Shown here piece by piece: positions 34,234 through 43,272 of a stretch of 64,000 bases of DNA. The stretch's first letter is position 1. Each line of letters begins with the position of its first letter. The DNA lies in NCBI RefSeq assembly GCF_900110605.1, contig NZ_FOFI01000001.1:744001-808000 (forward strand), in the 5' to 3' direction. A program made the translations under genes and the position numbers. The notes beneath the pieces were generated by a model. The model saw nothing but the letters and a program-made list of their open reading frames with translations. It did no database searches and was not told the origin of the DNA. This DNA is from Epilithonimonas lactis (GTDB taxonomy: Bacteria > Bacteroidota > Bacteroidia > Flavobacteriales > Weeksellaceae).

Positions 34234-34533
34234 ATGAACGACCTCTTCAAACAACAGGTTTATGAGATCACGAGACTCATTCCAAAAGGACGGGTTTCCA
34301 CTTATGGCGCAGTGGCAAAGGCGGTTGGCTATCCCAATCATTCCCGCCACGTTGGCAATGCAATGGGCAGTTGTCCGGCAGATGTTCCAGCACATCGCGT
34401 CATCAGTAGTTCAGGAAAATTATCGGTGCCAGCATTCCGAGAGCGTTTAGAAAAAGAAAATGTGGTCGTACAGGAAAATTGGAAGATCAAGGATTTTAAA
34501 ACACTTTTTTGGGACCCTTTGAAAGAATTATAA
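34234..34533 (+). CDS. alkyltransferase-like protein (MGMT family, no active-site cysteine)
   Basis: A 99-residue protein matching the DNA-binding domain of O6-methylguanine-DNA methyltransferase: IPKGRVSTYGAVAKAVGYPNHSRHVGNAM carries the helix-turn-helix and arginine finger. The catalytic PCHR motif is PAHR here (residues 52-55), so alkyl transfer is impossible. This is the alkyltransferase-like (ATL) class, which binds alkylated guanines and flags them for nucleotide excision repair. It is a single gene closed by a terminator shared with the convergent M1 peptidase gene. Confidence 0.92.
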   Translation: MNDLFKQQVYEITRLIPKGRVSTYGAVAKAVGYPNHSRHVGNAMGSCPADVPAHRVISSSGKLSVPAFRERLEKENVVVQENWKIKDFKTLFWDPLKEL

Positions 34534-34561
34534 AACAGTAGGAGACTGCTGAAAAACAAAT

Positions 34562-34596
34562 AAAAAAAACCATCTCATTTGAGATGGTTTTTTTTA
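34562..34596. terminator. bidirectional terminator
   Basis: AAAACCATCTCA and TGAGATGGTTTT form a 12-bp stem with a 2-nt loop, and A- and T-runs flank it. It serves the alkyltransferase-like gene (+) and the M1 peptidase gene (-). Confidence 0.9.
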
Positions 34597-34645
34597 TTTG
34601 TTGCCTTATTTAAATGATGTTAGAAATAAATGCATCATCTAACTT

Positions 34646-37156
34646 CTATTTATAAGCTTCCAAAGCTTTGTTGATTGCATCTACCTGTTGGTGGATGGTC
34701 GGGCTGTTTGGATTTGCTTTCAGGACTTCCATTTTCTTGGCAAGTCCATCTTTTAACATTTGTACGATCATCATCTTCACTTGTGGATTGTCCGGGATCT
34801 GGGATTTGGCCTGAACCAATACTTTGGTCACTTTCTCCGTCGCTTTCAAATTGTCGGAGCTCATGATCCAGTTGTAACCTTCCTCAGCAGATTTTCCCAA
34901 TACAGGATCTTGGAACTTGATGAAAGGGTAGAACGCCACAGATTGCCCGATTGCTGGCATGTGTTTCTCAATTTTGTTCTTGACGATGATCGGAAGCAGT
35001 TTTGTGATAAGGTCTTCCGAAGCTTTGTCTAGGTCGATCTTGTCTGCCAAAGCCGCTACTTTTGTTGGGTCGAGGTCAGCAATTCCTGCCAGTGATGCAC
35101 CTTTCACAGCATTAGAAACTGCCGTCATCCCTTTCTCATATAGTGAAGCGTATTTTGCATTTTTGGTCTTTGTCAAAGCTGAAATAGCAGCCGCCTGAAC
35201 CAAGGTTTTCGGGTCATTGGAAGCTAATTTCTCAACTTCTGCTGTCAAAGCTTTTGCCTGGTCCGCATTGGAAAGGTCCATTTGTTCCAGAGCCTGCTCT
35301 CTCAATCGGAAGAAAGGATCTTTAAGTGCCGCCGTCAACAATTTGATGACCGCCGGATTCTTAGCATCTGCTTCTTTGATGGATGATAAAGCTCTGTATC
35401 TGTTTAGGAATTCTTTTGAATTGGTGAACTGTAATAAGTTTTGCTCTGGTGTCTTGGTTTCTGTGATCTCGGAAAGTAAGATTCCATCGGCATTGATGTT
35501 GATAAGGTCAGGCGTTTTGGAGGAATCAAATGTAAAGGTATTCTTCGCCTTTGCATTCACCCAAACATTGGTACGTTTTGGTTTTCCGTTGTCATAAACA
35601 TCGATGGCTAGAGGAAATTCAAATGGTGTTTCCTGAGATTGGTTGATGACCACCGTCACTTGTTTTTTCACAGGCTCATAGGTAGATGTGTAGCTCAACT
35701 TCGGATTCCCGCTACCGAAATACCATTGGTTGAAGAACCAGTTCAGGTCTTTCCCAGACACTTTCTCAAAGGATAATCTTAATTGATGCGCTTCTCCGTT
35801 TTGATACTCATTGGTTTTAAGATAATCTGTCAAACCAGCGAAGAAAGCGTCGTCTCCAAGGTAATTTCTCAACATATGAAGTATTCCGCCACCTTTGTTG
35901 TAAGTGATCGCATCGAAGACATCTTCACGGGAAGCATAATCAAATCTCACCAGATCTTTTTTGAATAAGCCTGGATTGTGAATGTAGGCCGAAAGGTCGC
36001 TCATCAAATGGTGGTCAGCATTGTCTTTCCCATATTTATGCTCCTGCCAAAGATATTCTGAATAGTTGGCGAAAGATTCATTGACCGTCAAATTGCTCCA
36101 ACTCTCAGCTGTAACCAAGTCACCAAACCAATGGTGGAAAAGTTCGTGCGCGATGGTATTTTCCCATTTGTTCTCATCGATGAGGTCGCCAGGTTTTTGC
36201 TGCGCAGATTCCTGATGAAGTGTGGCAGTCGTGTTTTCCATAGCGCCAGAAACATAGTCTCTACCTGTGATCTGTGCATATTTGGACCAAGGATAATCGT
36301 AGCCCAATCTTTTGGAATAGAACTCCATCATCTCTGGCGTCAATCCAAAAATTTGTTTTGCGTAAGGCTCATATTCTTTCTCCACATAATAATCGACGTC
36401 GATGTTTCTCCATTTGTCTTTCACCACAGCGAAGTCTCCCACGCCCATAAAGAATAGGTAGGTAGAATGTCTTTTGTCCATCACCCAATGGTCTGTTCTA
36501 AGGTTTCCAGATTCTTTTTTGGAATCTTTTAGAAGACCGTTGGAAAGTGTCACATATTGGTCAGGAACGGTCATATAGATTTCCTGAGTGGTTTTTTGAT
36601 TGGATTTATCGATGGTTGGGAACCAGGCAGATGAAGATTCGGTTTCACCTTGCGTCCAGATTTGAGTCGGCTTGTCTTTGTCCTTGCCTTGTGCATTGAT
36701 GAAATAAAGACCTTTCGCATCATTGATAGCCGCGCTTCCTTCCTGTTTCACTTCATTTGGACGTGCTGTATATTTGATGTAAACGGTGTAATCCTGATTT
36801 TTTTGATAAGTTTTATCCAGCGTGATTTTCAGGACATCATTTTTATAATCAAACTTCAAAGGCGACTTGGAACCGTTTTTGTCCAAAGCCACTTCGTGGA
36901 TCAGCATTCCTTTGGCGTCAAGTGTCAATTCGTTTGTCGCATAGAAATAAGGACTTGCGGTCAGCCATTCTTCACCATTCATCTGTTCTTTTTGATAATC
37001 AAAATTGACTTTCAGTTTGGTATGTTTTAGCTCTGTAACTTTGGTATGTGTTGCTCTGTAAACTGGATTTCTACCAGAAGTTTCCGTTTGAGCAAAGATG
37101 GTATTTGAATTAAATATAGCACCCAGAAAAAGTGCAGCAATGAATATTTTCTTCAT
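34646..37156 (-). CDS. M1-family zinc aminopeptidase, long form
   Basis: An 836-residue peptidase with a signal peptide ending near FAQ (residue 23). Zinc motif HELFHHWFG at 337-345 with the third ligand in NESFANYSEYLW (about Glu360), and the substrate motif GAMENTTA about 30 residues before. The C-terminal 270 residues are helical repeats (LREQALEQMDLSNADQAKAL), as in ERAP/LTA4H-type C-terminal domains. Unlike the M1 enzyme at 21944 it has no T9SS sorting domain, so it is probably periplasmic and acts after the surface enzyme. It is a single gene with ATG start. Confidence 0.93.
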   Translation of the reverse strand: MKKIFIAALFLGAIFNSNTIFAQTETSGRNPVYRATHTKVTELKHTKLKVNFDYQKEQMNGEEWLTASPYFYATNELTLDAKGMLIHEVALDKNGSKSPLKFDYKNDVLKITLDKTYQKNQDYTVYIKYTARPNEVKQEGSAAINDAKGLYFINAQGKDKDKPTQIWTQGETESSSAWFPTIDKSNQKTTQEIYMTVPDQYVTLSNGLLKDSKKESGNLRTDHWVMDKRHSTYLFFMGVGDFAVVKDKWRNIDVDYYVEKEYEPYAKQIFGLTPEMMEFYSKRLGYDYPWSKYAQITGRDYVSGAMENTTATLHQESAQQKPGDLIDENKWENTIAHELFHHWFGDLVTAESWSNLTVNESFANYSEYLWQEHKYGKDNADHHLMSDLSAYIHNPGLFKKDLVRFDYASREDVFDAITYNKGGGILHMLRNYLGDDAFFAGLTDYLKTNEYQNGEAHQLRLSFEKVSGKDLNWFFNQWYFGSGNPKLSYTSTYEPVKKQVTVVINQSQETPFEFPLAIDVYDNGKPKRTNVWVNAKAKNTFTFDSSKTPDLININADGILLSEITETKTPEQNLLQFTNSKEFLNRYRALSSIKEADAKNPAVIKLLTAALKDPFFRLREQALEQMDLSNADQAKALTAEVEKLASNDPKTLVQAAAISALTKTKNAKYASLYEKGMTAVSNAVKGASLAGIADLDPTKVAALADKIDLDKASEDLITKLLPIIVKNKIEKHMPAIGQSVAFYPFIKFQDPVLGKSAEEGYNWIMSSDNLKATEKVTKVLVQAKSQIPDNPQVKMMIVQMLKDGLAKKMEVLKANPNSPTIHQQVDAINKALEAYK

Positions 37157-37221
37157 TTTATGAAATTATATCGTTGATTTATTTTAAAAGAGATAAGTGT
37201 TGATTTTTAGGAAAATGTTAC

Positions 37222-37245
37222 AAAAAAAGCGGGAAATTCCCGCCT
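37222..37245 (-). terminator. thyA terminator
   Basis: GCGGGAA and TTCCCGC pair across a single base; a seven-T run follows on the minus strand. It lies directly after the thyA stop. Confidence 0.8.
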
Positions 37246-37248
37246 AAT

Positions 37249-38043
37249 TTATATCGCCACCGGCGCCTTGATTCCCGGATGCGGGTCATAATTTTCCAAA
37301 GTGAAATCATCAAAATCAAAATCAAAAATATCTTTGATTTCAGGATTTAGTTTCATTGTTGGTAACGGTCTGGTTTCTCGGGAAAGCTGTCTGTTCACCT
37401 GTTCAAAATGATTGTTGTAAATATGAACGTCACCAAACGTGTGCACGTAATCGCCAACTTCAAGTCCGGTAACCTGTGCCACCATCATCAACAAAAGTGC
37501 ATAACTCGCAATATTGAACGGAACGCCCAGAAAAACATCCGCACTTCTCTGGTATAACTGAAGTGACAATTTCCCATCCGCTACATAGAATTGAAATAAA
37601 GCGTGACAAGGTGCCAAAGCCATATTCGGGATTTCTGCAACATTCCAGGCGGAAACAATCAATCGTCTGGAATCCGGATTTTTTTTGATTTGCTCAATCA
37701 CTTCCGAGAACTGGTCAACCACTTTTCCGTCAGCACCGCTCCAACTTCTCCATTGTGCGCCATAAACAGGACCTAAATCTCCATTTTCATCAGCCCATTC
37801 GTTCCAGATGGAAACGCCGTTGTCCGTCAGGTATTTGGTATTCGTATCACCTTTGATGAACCAAAGCAATTCATAGATTATCGATTTCAAATGTACCTTT
37901 TTCGTCGTCACCAAAGGAAAACCTTTCGACAAATCGTAACGCAATTGGTAACCGAAAACGCTTCGGGTTCCAGTTCCGGTTCTGTCGGTTTTATCGGTTC
38001 CGTTATCTATAATATGCTGAAGTAAATCGAGGTAGTTTTGCAT
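37249..38043 (-). CDS. thyA: thymidylate synthase
   Basis: Converts dUMP and methylene-tetrahydrofolate to dTMP and dihydrofolate. It has 264 residues, the classic ThyA length. Catalytic Cys146 lies in [12 protein letters not shown], the phosphate-binding arginines in [12 protein letters not shown] and [11 protein letters not shown], and FNIASYALL and YNNHFEQV follow as expected. The terminal PVAI matches the conserved ThyA C-terminus. Downstream terminator; no dihydrofolate reductase gene follows within the window. Confidence 0.98.
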   Translation of the reverse strand: MQNYLDLLQHIIDNGTDKTDRTGTGTRSVFGYQLRYDLSKGFPLVTTKKVHLKSIIYELLWFIKGDTNTKYLTDNGVSIWNEWADENGDLGPVYGAQWRSWSGADGKVVDQFSEVIEQIKKNPDSRRLIVSAWNVAEIPNMALAPCHALFQFYVADGKLSLQLYQRSADVFLGVPFNIASYALLLMMVAQVTGLEVGDYVHTFGDVHIYNNHFEQVNRQLSRETRPLPTMKLNPEIKDIFDFDFDDFTLENYDPHPGIKAPVAI

Positions 38044-38123
38044 TTTTGAGGCTAATAATTAGGAGTACAAAATAAAGAATTTTTAATTTAAAAATCATTC
38101 AAAAACACAAATATTAGTGATAG

Positions 38124-38151
38124 AAAAAAAGCATCCACAAATTGTGAATGC
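38124..38151 (-). terminator. terminator of the SDR gene
   Basis: GCATCCACAA (38131-38140) and TTGTGAATGC (38142-38151) form a stem with one mismatch. A seven-T run follows on the minus strand. Confidence 0.75.
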
Positions 38152-38176
38152 CTTAATTTTTTTATGCCTCGAAATC

Positions 38177-38926
38177 TTAAACTGCCGTGTAACCGCCATC
38201 TACAAGATAATAGCCACCAGTCATAAAAGATGATTTTTCTGAACTAAGAAAAAGAACCAATTCCGCAACTTCTTCCGATTTTCCTAATCTTCCCATCGGA
38301 TGTTTTGCAATCAAAGCTTCTTTCATATCGCCGCTTGCTCTTTCCAACAAAGGCGTTTCAATGTAAGCTGGCCCAACAGCATTGCAACGTATATTTTTTT
38401 GGCCATATTCAACACCAATGTTTTTCGTAAGACCCACAACCGCGTGTTTAGAAGTTGTATAAGCTGAGGAAAGTGGCGCAGCAACCGTTCCGTGGATGGA
38501 TGCGATGTTGACGATAACGCCGCCACCATTTTTCTCCATTTGACTCAATTGATATTTGCAGCCATAGAAAACGCCATCAAGATTTACATTCAGAACTTTT
38601 TTCCAACTGTCTATGCTGTAATCTCCTGTTGTGGCTTGTTCACCGCCAATTCCCGCATTGTTGCAGGCAATGTCCAATCTGCCATAAGCGTCAACGGTTG
38701 CTTTTATCAAGGCTTCAACCTGTTCCGGATTTGATGTGTCGGCTTTTACGAAAGTCGCTTCTCCGCCAGTTGACTTTATGTCTTCAACGGCTGATTTTCC
38801 GTGTTCTTCATTGATGTCTGATACAATTACTTTTGCACCTTCTTTTGCGTATAATTTTGCGATGGCAAGCCCGATTCCGGAACCTGCACCTGTAACCAAA
38901 GCTACTTTATTGTCAAGAATTTTCAT
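38177..38926 (-). CDS. short-chain dehydrogenase/reductase
   Basis: A 249-residue NAD(P)-dependent oxidoreductase of the classical SDR family. Cofactor motif TGAGSGIG at 12-19, NNAG at 89-92, and catalytic Ser143, Tyr156 and Lys160 (YTTSK). Asp37 in VSDINEEH at the end of the second strand favours NAD over NADP. It resembles glucose 1-dehydrogenase-like and 3-ketoacyl reductase-like members; substrate cannot be named. The upstream region contains a symmetrical TGATTCAT palindrome that may be its operator. Confidence 0.9.
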   Translation of the reverse strand: MKILDNKVALVTGAGSGIGLAIAKLYAKEGAKVIVSDINEEHGKSAVEDIKSTGGEATFVKADTSNPEQVEALIKATVDAYGRLDIACNNAGIGGEQATTGDYSIDSWKKVLNVNLDGVFYGCKYQLSQMEKNGGGVIVNIASIHGTVAAPLSSAYTTSKHAVVGLTKNIGVEYGQKNIRCNAVGPAYIETPLLERASGDMKEALIAKHPMGRLGKSEEVAELVLFLSSEKSSFMTGGYYLVDGGYTAV

Positions 38927-38946
38927 AATAACTGAATTGTTTAATT

Positions 38947-39130
38947 ATGAATCACATGCAACAATAAATATGCAAATCGCAATCTACAAAAGTTAATAAT
39001 TTCATAAATGATTCATTATGAATCAATGGCGAAATTTTCCATCGATACAATCTTTGTATTCGTCTATGAAAATCCTTTGCTTGTCTATTAGATTTGATTT
39101 TAAATTTTCTCCGACGCAATTTTGATTCAT
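38947..39130. promoter_or_regulatory. TGATTCAT operator-like sites between SDR and dipeptidase genes
   Basis: A perfect 17-bp palindrome, TGATTCAT-T-ATGAATCA, is at 39009-39025. Single half-sites lie at 38947-38954 (ATGAATCA) and 39123-39130 (TGATTCAT). They lie upstream of the SDR start at 38926. The set looks like a dimeric repressor or activator site with flanking half-sites. The bound protein is unknown. The rest of the 425-bp gap holds REP copy D. Confidence 0.5.
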
Positions 39131-39208
39131 ATAACAGAAAAGGAAATCCTTAATAATTTTTTAATATCAAAAGAATAATTGACGACATAAGAAAGCATTT
39201 ATAGATTT

Positions 39209-39292
39209 GGGCAGCTTTTCCGCCTTCCACTCCCGCTATTTTTGCCGACGCTAAACCCACGCAAAAAATGAGCTCCGTTCAAGTCGGGCTGC
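39209..39292. repeat. REP-like structured repeat, copy D
   Basis: Begins GGGCAGC and ends TCGGGCTGC. It shares CCGCCTTCCACTCCCGC and AGCTCCGTTCAAGTCGGG with copy A. The inner stem is ATTTTTGC/GCAAAAAAT. Confidence 0.75.
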
Positions 39293-39351
39293 GAAAGATT
39301 CACTGATATCTTTTAGCTTAAATTTATACCATTAAAAAACTTTTATAAAAA

Positions 39352-40563
39352 ATGGAATACACTCAAAATAACTGGTCAAGACGAAAATTCATATTTACAA
39401 TGGGTGGCGCAGGCGCATTTGTTCTCATCAATCCTTTTTCTTCCTGGACTTTCGCAAACAACTCGGAGGACGAAGTTGCGAAGATAGTGGCCAGAACATT
39501 CGGAATTGACACCCACAATCATATTGATGTTCCACTGAATCTGGCAGAACTTCCCGGTCCAAAACTCGACCTGATGGGAGAAATCAAAAAGTCAGGATTG
39601 TCCGGTATGGTGATGACTTTTGCGGTAGATTATCAGAAGCTGACCAGAGAAGGCGAAGCTTACGAAAGATTTTTAAACGGCCTTACAGCAATGGACAATG
39701 TCTTGGAAAGCAACGCGATGAAAAGAGCTTTGAATCTAGCCGACCTGCAAGCGGCTAAAAAATCAAAGAAACCCATCGTCATTCAATCCGTGGAAGGCGG
39801 TCATTTTTTAGAAGGCAAAATTGAACGTTTGGAAGTGGCTTACAAGCGTGGTTTGAGACATTTGGGTTTGCTGCACGACAATGACGCTTCTGTTCCACTG
39901 GGCGATGTTTTTACCAATCCTCCAAAATGGGGCGGACTGACGACTTTTGGTGCAGACGTCGTGAAAGAATGTGAACGGCTCGGCATTTTGGTAGACCTTT
40001 CACATTGCGATGACAATACCATCAACGGCGCACTCAAGATAGCTACAAAACCAGTTCTTGTCTCTCACACCGGACTCAACACACGTTTGGGGAATAATGA
40101 ATTGATGTCCAAAATGATGCGGCCAAGATTAATCAGTGAAGCACAAGCGAAAATCGTTGCAGAAAAAGGTGGCGTGATTGGCGTCTGGACACACCTCGCC
40201 GAATCACCGACAGAGTTTGCCGCTAACATAAAAGCAATGGTAGACATCGTTGGGATAGACCACGTGGCCATTGGTACAGATACGAAGATGACGCCGGCTT
40301 ACCATTCACCAAACGACAATTGGGGACAAAATCAGGCAAAACCAAAGTCGGAAGGAAATGTCAATACTGATAATAATCGCAAGCAAGAAAATAAACAACA
40401 CACAGAAAAAACCACCAATACCAATTGGGAAAATCAGAAGCGTGGATTCTACTACAGTATTGTTGAAGCCTTATTGAAAGCTGGTTTCAATGAAAAGGAA
40501 ATTGGAAAAATAGGAGGCGGAAACTATTGCAGAATTTTTGATGAAGCAACTAAAGGACATTAA
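39352..40563 (+). CDS. Tat-exported membrane dipeptidase (M19 family)
   Basis: A 403-residue zinc dipeptidase. The N-terminus has a twin-arginine signal, SRRKF at residues 9-13, followed by a hydrophobic segment to about 36, so the folded enzyme is exported by Tat. Metal-site residues are visible: HNH at 55-57 (THNHID), Glu in QSVEGGHFLEG, and His in LVDLSHCDD and VLVSHTGLN; the last acidic ligand region reads IGTDTKMTP instead of the common GSDFDG. Before the C-terminal helices lies an Asn/Lys/Gln-rich insert (about 325-365) that looks unstructured. Possible substrates are dipeptides or beta-lactam-like rings. Confidence 0.88.
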   Translation: MEYTQNNWSRRKFIFTMGGAGAFVLINPFSSWTFANNSEDEVAKIVARTFGIDTHNHIDVPLNLAELPGPKLDLMGEIKKSGLSGMVMTFAVDYQKLTREGEAYERFLNGLTAMDNVLESNAMKRALNLADLQAAKKSKKPIVIQSVEGGHFLEGKIERLEVAYKRGLRHLGLLHDNDASVPLGDVFTNPPKWGGLTTFGADVVKECERLGILVDLSHCDDNTINGALKIATKPVLVSHTGLNTRLGNNELMSKMMRPRLISEAQAKIVAEKGGVIGVWTHLAESPTEFAANIKAMVDIVGIDHVAIGTDTKMTPAYHSPNDNWGQNQAKPKSEGNVNTDNNRKQENKQHTEKTTNTNWENQKRGFYYSIVEALLKAGFNEKEIGKIGGGNYCRIFDEATKGH

Positions 40564-40619
40564 TTAAACTTGTTCAAGAATATTTTAAAAAATCCCAATG
40601 ATGATGAATTAATGAAGTG

Positions 40620-40698
40620 AACTTTTTGCAAAACCAAATGCAGCTGCGATGAAGAGCGAAAATGAAAAGACAATGAAGAAGCGGTTTTGTAAAAAGTT
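40620..40698. repeat. 79-bp inverted-repeat element
   Basis: AACTTTTTGCAAAACC (40620-40635) and GGTTTTGTAAAAAGTT (40683-40698) are complementary at 15 of 16 positions. They enclose 47 bp. The 341-bp gap between the dipeptidase and sensor kinase genes contains this, a second hairpin at 40865 and no credible gene. Confidence 0.65.
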
Positions 40699-40864
40699 TT
40701 TATTAAAAATAGCTTGTTAATAATTTCAGATAAATCGTCTGAATCTTTAGAGAAGTTAAATTAAAATGAATGAACGATGCTGGAAAAAATCTTAAATTCA
40801 CTGCTTGAAAATTTTCACAAAACCAATATTTTCAGGAACTTAAACAAATTCAAATTTTAAAAAA

Positions 40865-40892
40865 GACTTGAAATTATAAATCATTTCAAGTC
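40865..40892. other. hairpin just upstream of the sensor kinase gene
   Basis: GACTTGAAAT (40865-40874) and ATTTCAAGTC (40883-40892) form a perfect 10-bp stem with an 8-nt loop, 12 bp before the ATG at 40905. No T-run follows. It could hide the ribosome-binding region in the mRNA or bind a dimeric regulator on DNA, for example the LytTR response regulator of the same operon. Confidence 0.5.
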
Positions 40893-40904
40893 CATAATAT
40901 ATAA

Positions 40905-41930
40905 ATGATAAAAATCAAAAATAAAAACCTCGAAATCAGCCTTCATCTTTTGATTTGGCTGGTTTTGTTTTTTCTTCCTGCGGCATTTACCATTGGTTCG
41001 GCGACCGATTGGAGCGGGATTTTCAGGCATTTTTGGTTGCAGTTGGTTTTCCTTGCTATCATATTTTATGTCAATAATTTCGTTCTCGTAAAATGGCTTT
41101 TTGATGGCAAGAAAATTTGGTTTTACGTCTCAAACGCCGCGCTTCTGATTTTTTTGATTTTCATTAAAAGTCAAATTTTCGAATGGCTGGAACCACAAAA
41201 GCCAAGAATGTTCGGCAGACGGCCACCAGATGGAATACGGTATTTTTTCGACTTCCTGATTTATCTGATTCCTGTTGCATTTTCAATCGCCATCAACGCC
41301 AGCAAAAGAATGAAGAAAGCAGAAGAAATGAAAATCGAAGCCGATAATATCAAACTGCAATCCGAACTCAAACATCTGAAGTACCAGTTGCAGCCGCACT
41401 TCTTCTTTAATTCTCTCAATAATATTTATTCCTTGATTGATTTTGATTCCGAGAAGGCAAAACAGAGTGTTCACAGCCTGAGCAAACTGATGCGTCATCT
41501 TCTGTACAAAACCGATGTTGATAAAATCAGCCTTTCCGAAGAAGTCGAATTCCTGAATAAATATATCGATTTGATGTCCGTGCGATTGAATGATAAAACC
41601 AAGGTCTACACCAATTTTCCAACAAGCATTCCCAATCTCGAAATTGCGCCTTTACTTTTCATTTCGATTGTTGAAAACGCTTTTAAACACGGCGTTTCTG
41701 CCACGCAACATTCGGATATTAGTTTTAAAATGGAAATTATTGAAGACGAAATTCACTTCACAGCTTCAAATTCCAATTTTCCAAAAACCGATACGGACAA
41801 AAGCGGTTCCGGAATTGGCGTAGAAAATCTGCAAAAAAGACTTAACTTGCTTTATCCCGAAAAACACGAGTTTCATTCCTGTTTGAATGACGGAATGTAC
41901 ATCGCGGAAGTGAAATTGAAAACGAAGTAA
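40905..41930 (+). CDS. LytS/YehU-type sensor histidine kinase
   Basis: A 341-residue membrane kinase. Four membrane segments occupy about residues 10-135, then a coiled linker, then the His-kinase domain with phospho-acceptor His165 in QLQPHFFFNSLNNI, and an ATPase domain with APLLFISIVENAFKHG (N-box) and GSGIGVENLQKRL (G-box). There is no large extracellular sensing domain. It is the first gene of a three-gene operon with a lipoprotein and a LytTR response regulator, which is its expected partner. Confidence 0.93.
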   Translation: MIKIKNKNLEISLHLLIWLVLFFLPAAFTIGSATDWSGIFRHFWLQLVFLAIIFYVNNFVLVKWLFDGKKIWFYVSNAALLIFLIFIKSQIFEWLEPQKPRMFGRRPPDGIRYFFDFLIYLIPVAFSIAINASKRMKKAEEMKIEADNIKLQSELKHLKYQLQPHFFFNSLNNIYSLIDFDSEKAKQSVHSLSKLMRHLLYKTDVDKISLSEEVEFLNKYIDLMSVRLNDKTKVYTNFPTSIPNLEIAPLLFISIVENAFKHGVSATQHSDISFKMEIIEDEIHFTASNSNFPKTDTDKSGSGIGVENLQKRLNLLYPEKHEFHSCLNDGMYIAEVKLKTK

Positions 41931-41940
41931 GATTCAATCT

Positions 41941-42534
41941 ATGAAAAAACTTTTGCCATTATTTTTATTATTGATTTTGATTGGCTGTTCAAAATCTAAA
42001 TTTGATATTGAAGAAAGAAACGAAGATATAAGCTCGATTATAAAAACAGTTATTGAAACAGATAGCCTCAATGTTTCGAAAAATAATCCTGAAAATAACA
42101 AAATTTTGCAGTTTCTAAAAAAGGTAAAAGTTGTTCTTCCCAATCCTGATAAAAATATAATTAGTCCTCCAAATAGAGATGCTAAAGAATTAGATGAAAT
42201 ATATAATTCCAAATCTGAACGAGTTTTCAGCAAAAATGATTCACTTTATTTACTGTCTCAAAATACCAATCCAGATAGTTTAGAGATTAGCAATAAGCTA
42301 AAAGAAAAATATAATTATTCTCAACTTTCTAAAATTTTAAAGGATAGAGATAATGGAAATTATTATCAATATTATGAATTTGAAATTCCTCTCTTTTCAA
42401 AGGATAATAAAACCGCTTACATTGAATTGAATTGTCATTCTAAAGGTTATTTTGGAAAAGGAATTGCCTACATTCTTAAAAAGGAAAATGATAAATGGAA
42501 AGTGGTTGATAGAGCATTAACTTGGATAAACTAA
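41941..42534 (+). CDS. lipoprotein of unknown function inside a two-component operon
   Basis: A 197-residue lipoprotein with lipobox LIGC (Cys at residue 16). The mature part is charged, with a beta-rich end (KTAYIELNCHSKGYFGKGIAYILKKENDKWKVVDRALTWI) that resembles small NTF2-like or DUF4440-like folds seen in secreted proteins; that comparison is weak. It lies 10 bp after the sensor kinase and 12 bp before the response regulator, so it is translated from their mRNA. Its base composition is lower in GC than both neighbours, which suggests a later insertion. It could act as an accessory sensor for the kinase. Confidence 0.75.
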   Translation: MKKLLPLFLLLILIGCSKSKFDIEERNEDISSIIKTVIETDSLNVSKNNPENNKILQFLKKVKVVLPNPDKNIISPPNRDAKELDEIYNSKSERVFSKNDSLYLLSQNTNPDSLEISNKLKEKYNYSQLSKILKDRDNGNYYQYYEFEIPLFSKDNKTAYIELNCHSKGYFGKGIAYILKKENDKWKVVDRALTWIN

Positions 42535-42546
42535 AAAACATAGATA

Positions 42547-43272
42547 ATGAAGAAAATAACCTGCCTCATCGCCGACGACGAACCAATGGCTCTCAGCTTA
42601 ATCGAAAGTTATGTCCTGAAAACGCCGTTTCTGGAACTGAAAGCCAAATGCAACAACGCCATCGAGGCAATGCAGGTTTTGGAAGAAGATAATGACATCG
42701 AGTTGTTCTTCCTTGATATTCAAATGCCGGATTTATCTGGTCTGGAATTTTCAAAACTTGTTCCGCAAAACAGCAGAGTCATTTTCACAACCGCCTTTGA
42801 CCAATATGCGATTGATGGTTATAAAGTCAACGCTTTGGATTATCTGTTGAAACCTTTTGATTACAATGAGTTTCTGAGTGCAGCCACAAAAGCCAGGAAT
42901 TATTTTGAATCACAACAACCAGGTTCAGTATCAAAGCCAGAAAAAAAACAGGAATTTTTCTTCATAAAATCAGAGTACAAGCAAATCAAAATCAACTTTT
43001 CAGAAATCCTCTACATCGAAGGTTTGAAAGATTATGCCAAAATTCATTTAAAGGATAATCCAAAACCAATTCTCACTTTAATGAGCCTGAAAAAGCTGGA
43101 AGAAGAATTGCCTTCTGACAATTTTATGAGAATCCATCGGTCTTTCATCATCGGTTTGGATAAAATTGAGGCCATCGAAAGAAATCACATCGTCATAGGA
43201 AAAGAGCAAATCGCGATTGCGCCAAACTACAAAGATGCGTTGATGGAATATATTGGCGGAAAGAGTTTGTGA
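42547..43272 (+). CDS. LytTR-family response regulator
   Basis: A 241-residue regulator. The receiver domain has acidic pocket Asp10/Asp11 (IADDEPMAL), phospho-acceptor Asp57 in FFLDIQMPDLSG and Lys107 in LLKPFDYNEF. The LytTR DNA-binding domain starts near residue 140 (FFIKSEYKQIKINFSEILYIEG, FMRIHRSFIIGLDKI). LytTR regulators bind pairs of about 9-bp direct or inverted repeats. Cognate kinase upstream in the operon. Its stop is immediately adjacent to the stop of the convergent GreA-like gene. Confidence 0.94.
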   Translation: MKKITCLIADDEPMALSLIESYVLKTPFLELKAKCNNAIEAMQVLEEDNDIELFFLDIQMPDLSGLEFSKLVPQNSRVIFTTAFDQYAIDGYKVNALDYLLKPFDYNEFLSAATKARNYFESQQPGSVSKPEKKQEFFFIKSEYKQIKINFSEILYIEGLKDYAKIHLKDNPKPILTLMSLKKLEEELPSDNFMRIHRSFIIGLDKIEAIERNHIVIGKEQIAIAPNYKDALMEYIGGKSL

